Source: an uncultured Aquabacterium sp. (lineage in GTDB: Bacteria; Pseudomonadota; Gammaproteobacteria; Burkholderiales; Burkholderiaceae_C). From it: a DNA stretch of 14,373 nucleotides. The stretch spans positions 1-14,373 of the forward strand of contig CALAKR010000407.1 of the NCBI GenBank assembly GCA_937923225.1. The letters run 5' to 3'. This document shows, in pieces, positions 13,781 to 14,373 of this stretch (positions are counted from its first letter, which is position 1; each line of letters starts with the position of its first letter). Below the pieces are notes generated by a model. The model ran no database searches and was not told the DNA's origin. It was given only the letters and a program-made list of their open reading frames with translations. Made by a program: the position numbers and the translations under genes.

Positions 13781-14243
13781 ACGCGGCTTCACGATGGTCG
13801 AACTGATCATCGTGATGATCCTGGTGGGCATCCTGGCAGCCTATGCGGTGCCCAAGTTCGGGGCCATGACCAGTTTGAGCCAGGATGCCTGGCGCGATCA
13901 GGTCCAGTCGGCGCTGCGCTATGCGCAGAAGGCAGCGGTGTCCCATCGTCGCCTGGTCTGCGTGGACTTGGGGGCTTCGACGATCACGCTCCAGATCGCC
14001 AGCGCTCATGGCGCGACCAGTTGCGACACACCACTGAACGGGCCAGGCGACACCGGAGGTTTCGGGGGTAGCCCACCGGCCGGCATGTCCACGTCGGTGA
14101 CACCGTCCGGCACGATCTATTTCCAGCCTGACGGGCGGGCCACATCCGCGAGCGGTGGTGTTCACAGCACCTTGGGTCGTACCATCAGCATGAGCGGCAC
14201 ACAGGGGCTGCAGCTGTTCGGAGAGACCGGCTATGTCAAGTAG
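13761..14243 (+). CDS. mshC: MshC/GspH-type minor pilin
   Basis: A 160-residue prepilin with the leader MSERSTERG and the cleavage site G|FTMVELIIVMILVGILAA, Glu5 present, then YAVPKFG. The mature part (about 151 residues) contains LRYAQKAAVSHRRLVCVDLG, typical of GspH/FimT-like and MshC minor pilins, and two cysteines (in LVCVDL and TSCDTP). Minor pilins of this type prime or tip the fibre. The ATG lies 20 bases inside the end of mshQ in another frame. The nearest Shine-Dalgarno-like GGAG (13741-13744) is rather distant, so translation is likely coupled to mshQ. The downstream neighbour is an MshD-like minor pilin, matching the Vibrio order C-D. Confidence 0.87.
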   Translation: MSERSTERGFTMVELIIVMILVGILAAYAVPKFGAMTSLSQDAWRDQVQSALRYAQKAAVSHRRLVCVDLGASTITLQIASAHGATSCDTPLNGPGDTGGFGGSPPAGMSTSVTPSGTIYFQPDGRATSASGGVHSTLGRTISMSGTQGLQLFGETGYVK

Positions 14244-14373
14244 TCGTCACGCTGCAGCCGCTCAGGCAGGCTTCACCTTGATCGAGATGATCCTGGCGGT
14301 CGTCGTGATCGGAATCGGTCTGGCAGGTTTGCTCATGGCACTGGGCACCACGGTTCAACGCAGTGCCGACCCG
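14233..14373 (+). CDS. mshD: MshD-type minor pilin, N-terminal part (runs off the window)
   Basis: Forty-seven codons are open to the end of the window. The ATG at 14233 overlaps the mshC stop by 11 bases. The leader MSSSRHAAAAQAG is followed by the prepilin cleavage site G|FTLIEMILAVVVIGIGLAG, with Glu5 present. The text after the helix, LLMALGTTVQRSADP, matches the MshD pattern, where a 'TxxxRSADP' segment follows the helix. The remainder, and probably mshO and mshP, should lie downstream. Confidence 0.85.
   Translation, partial: MSSSRHAAAAQAGFTLIEMILAVVVIGIGLAGLLMALGTTVQRSADP

Noticed and set aside
1..14373. CRISPR array, tRNA/rRNA, insertion sequence or phage genes
   Set aside because: No regularly spaced repeats, cloverleaf genes, transposase motifs or terminal inverted repeats were seen. 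The window is a normal chromosomal gene cluster.

Overview
The window reads as a chromosomal stretch of a high-GC Gram-negative bacterium, most likely a betaproteobacterium of the order Burkholderiales. That placement is inferred from the high-GC codon usage, the NtrB/NtrC pair, and the style of the MSHA-type pilus genes; there is no rRNA or other phylogenetic marker here. All recognised genes lie on the + strand. Long open frames on the - strand are high-GC shadows.

Positions 1-1795 hold the end of a nitrogen-regulation operon: the last 27 codons of an NtrB (GlnL)-type histidine kinase, then a complete NtrC (GlnG)-type sigma-54 activator with an unusually long Ala/Pro-rich linker. A 181-base gap follows (1796-1976). 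It contains three AGGGCTC repeats, a perfect 12-bp palindrome and a weak sigma-28-like element.

Positions 1977-9974 hold a tightly packed machine operon for a mannose-sensitive haemagglutinin (MSHA)-type type IV pilus. It encodes MshI (here a PilM-PilN fusion), MshJ (PilO-like), MshK (PilP-like), the secretin MshL, the assembly ATPase MshE with a c-di-GMP-binding MshEN domain, the platform protein MshG, and a first four-cysteine pilin. Several junctions are 4-base start/stop overlaps (ATGA or GTGA). MshM, MshN and MshF, known from the Vibrio cluster, are not found between these genes.

Positions 9975-10123 form a regulatory island with a factor-independent terminator and a good match to the flagellar sigma-28 (FliA) promoter. 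The expected start of the sigma-28 transcript lies inside the terminator hairpin, so that transcript would escape it. This unit encodes a second four-cysteine pilin (10124-10537), probably the major pilin. A strong hairpin follows, then a 1053-residue MshQ-type surface protein (DUF6701), an MshC/GspH-type minor pilin, and the start of an MshD-type minor pilin that runs off the window.

Together MshE powers and MshG anchors pilin polymerisation, MshI-J-K form the alignment complex, MshL is the outer-membrane pore, and the pilins with MshQ form the fibre and possibly its adhesive end. The visible control signals are c-di-GMP binding at MshE and a possible sigma-28 link, both of which suggest coordination between flagellar motility and surface attachment.
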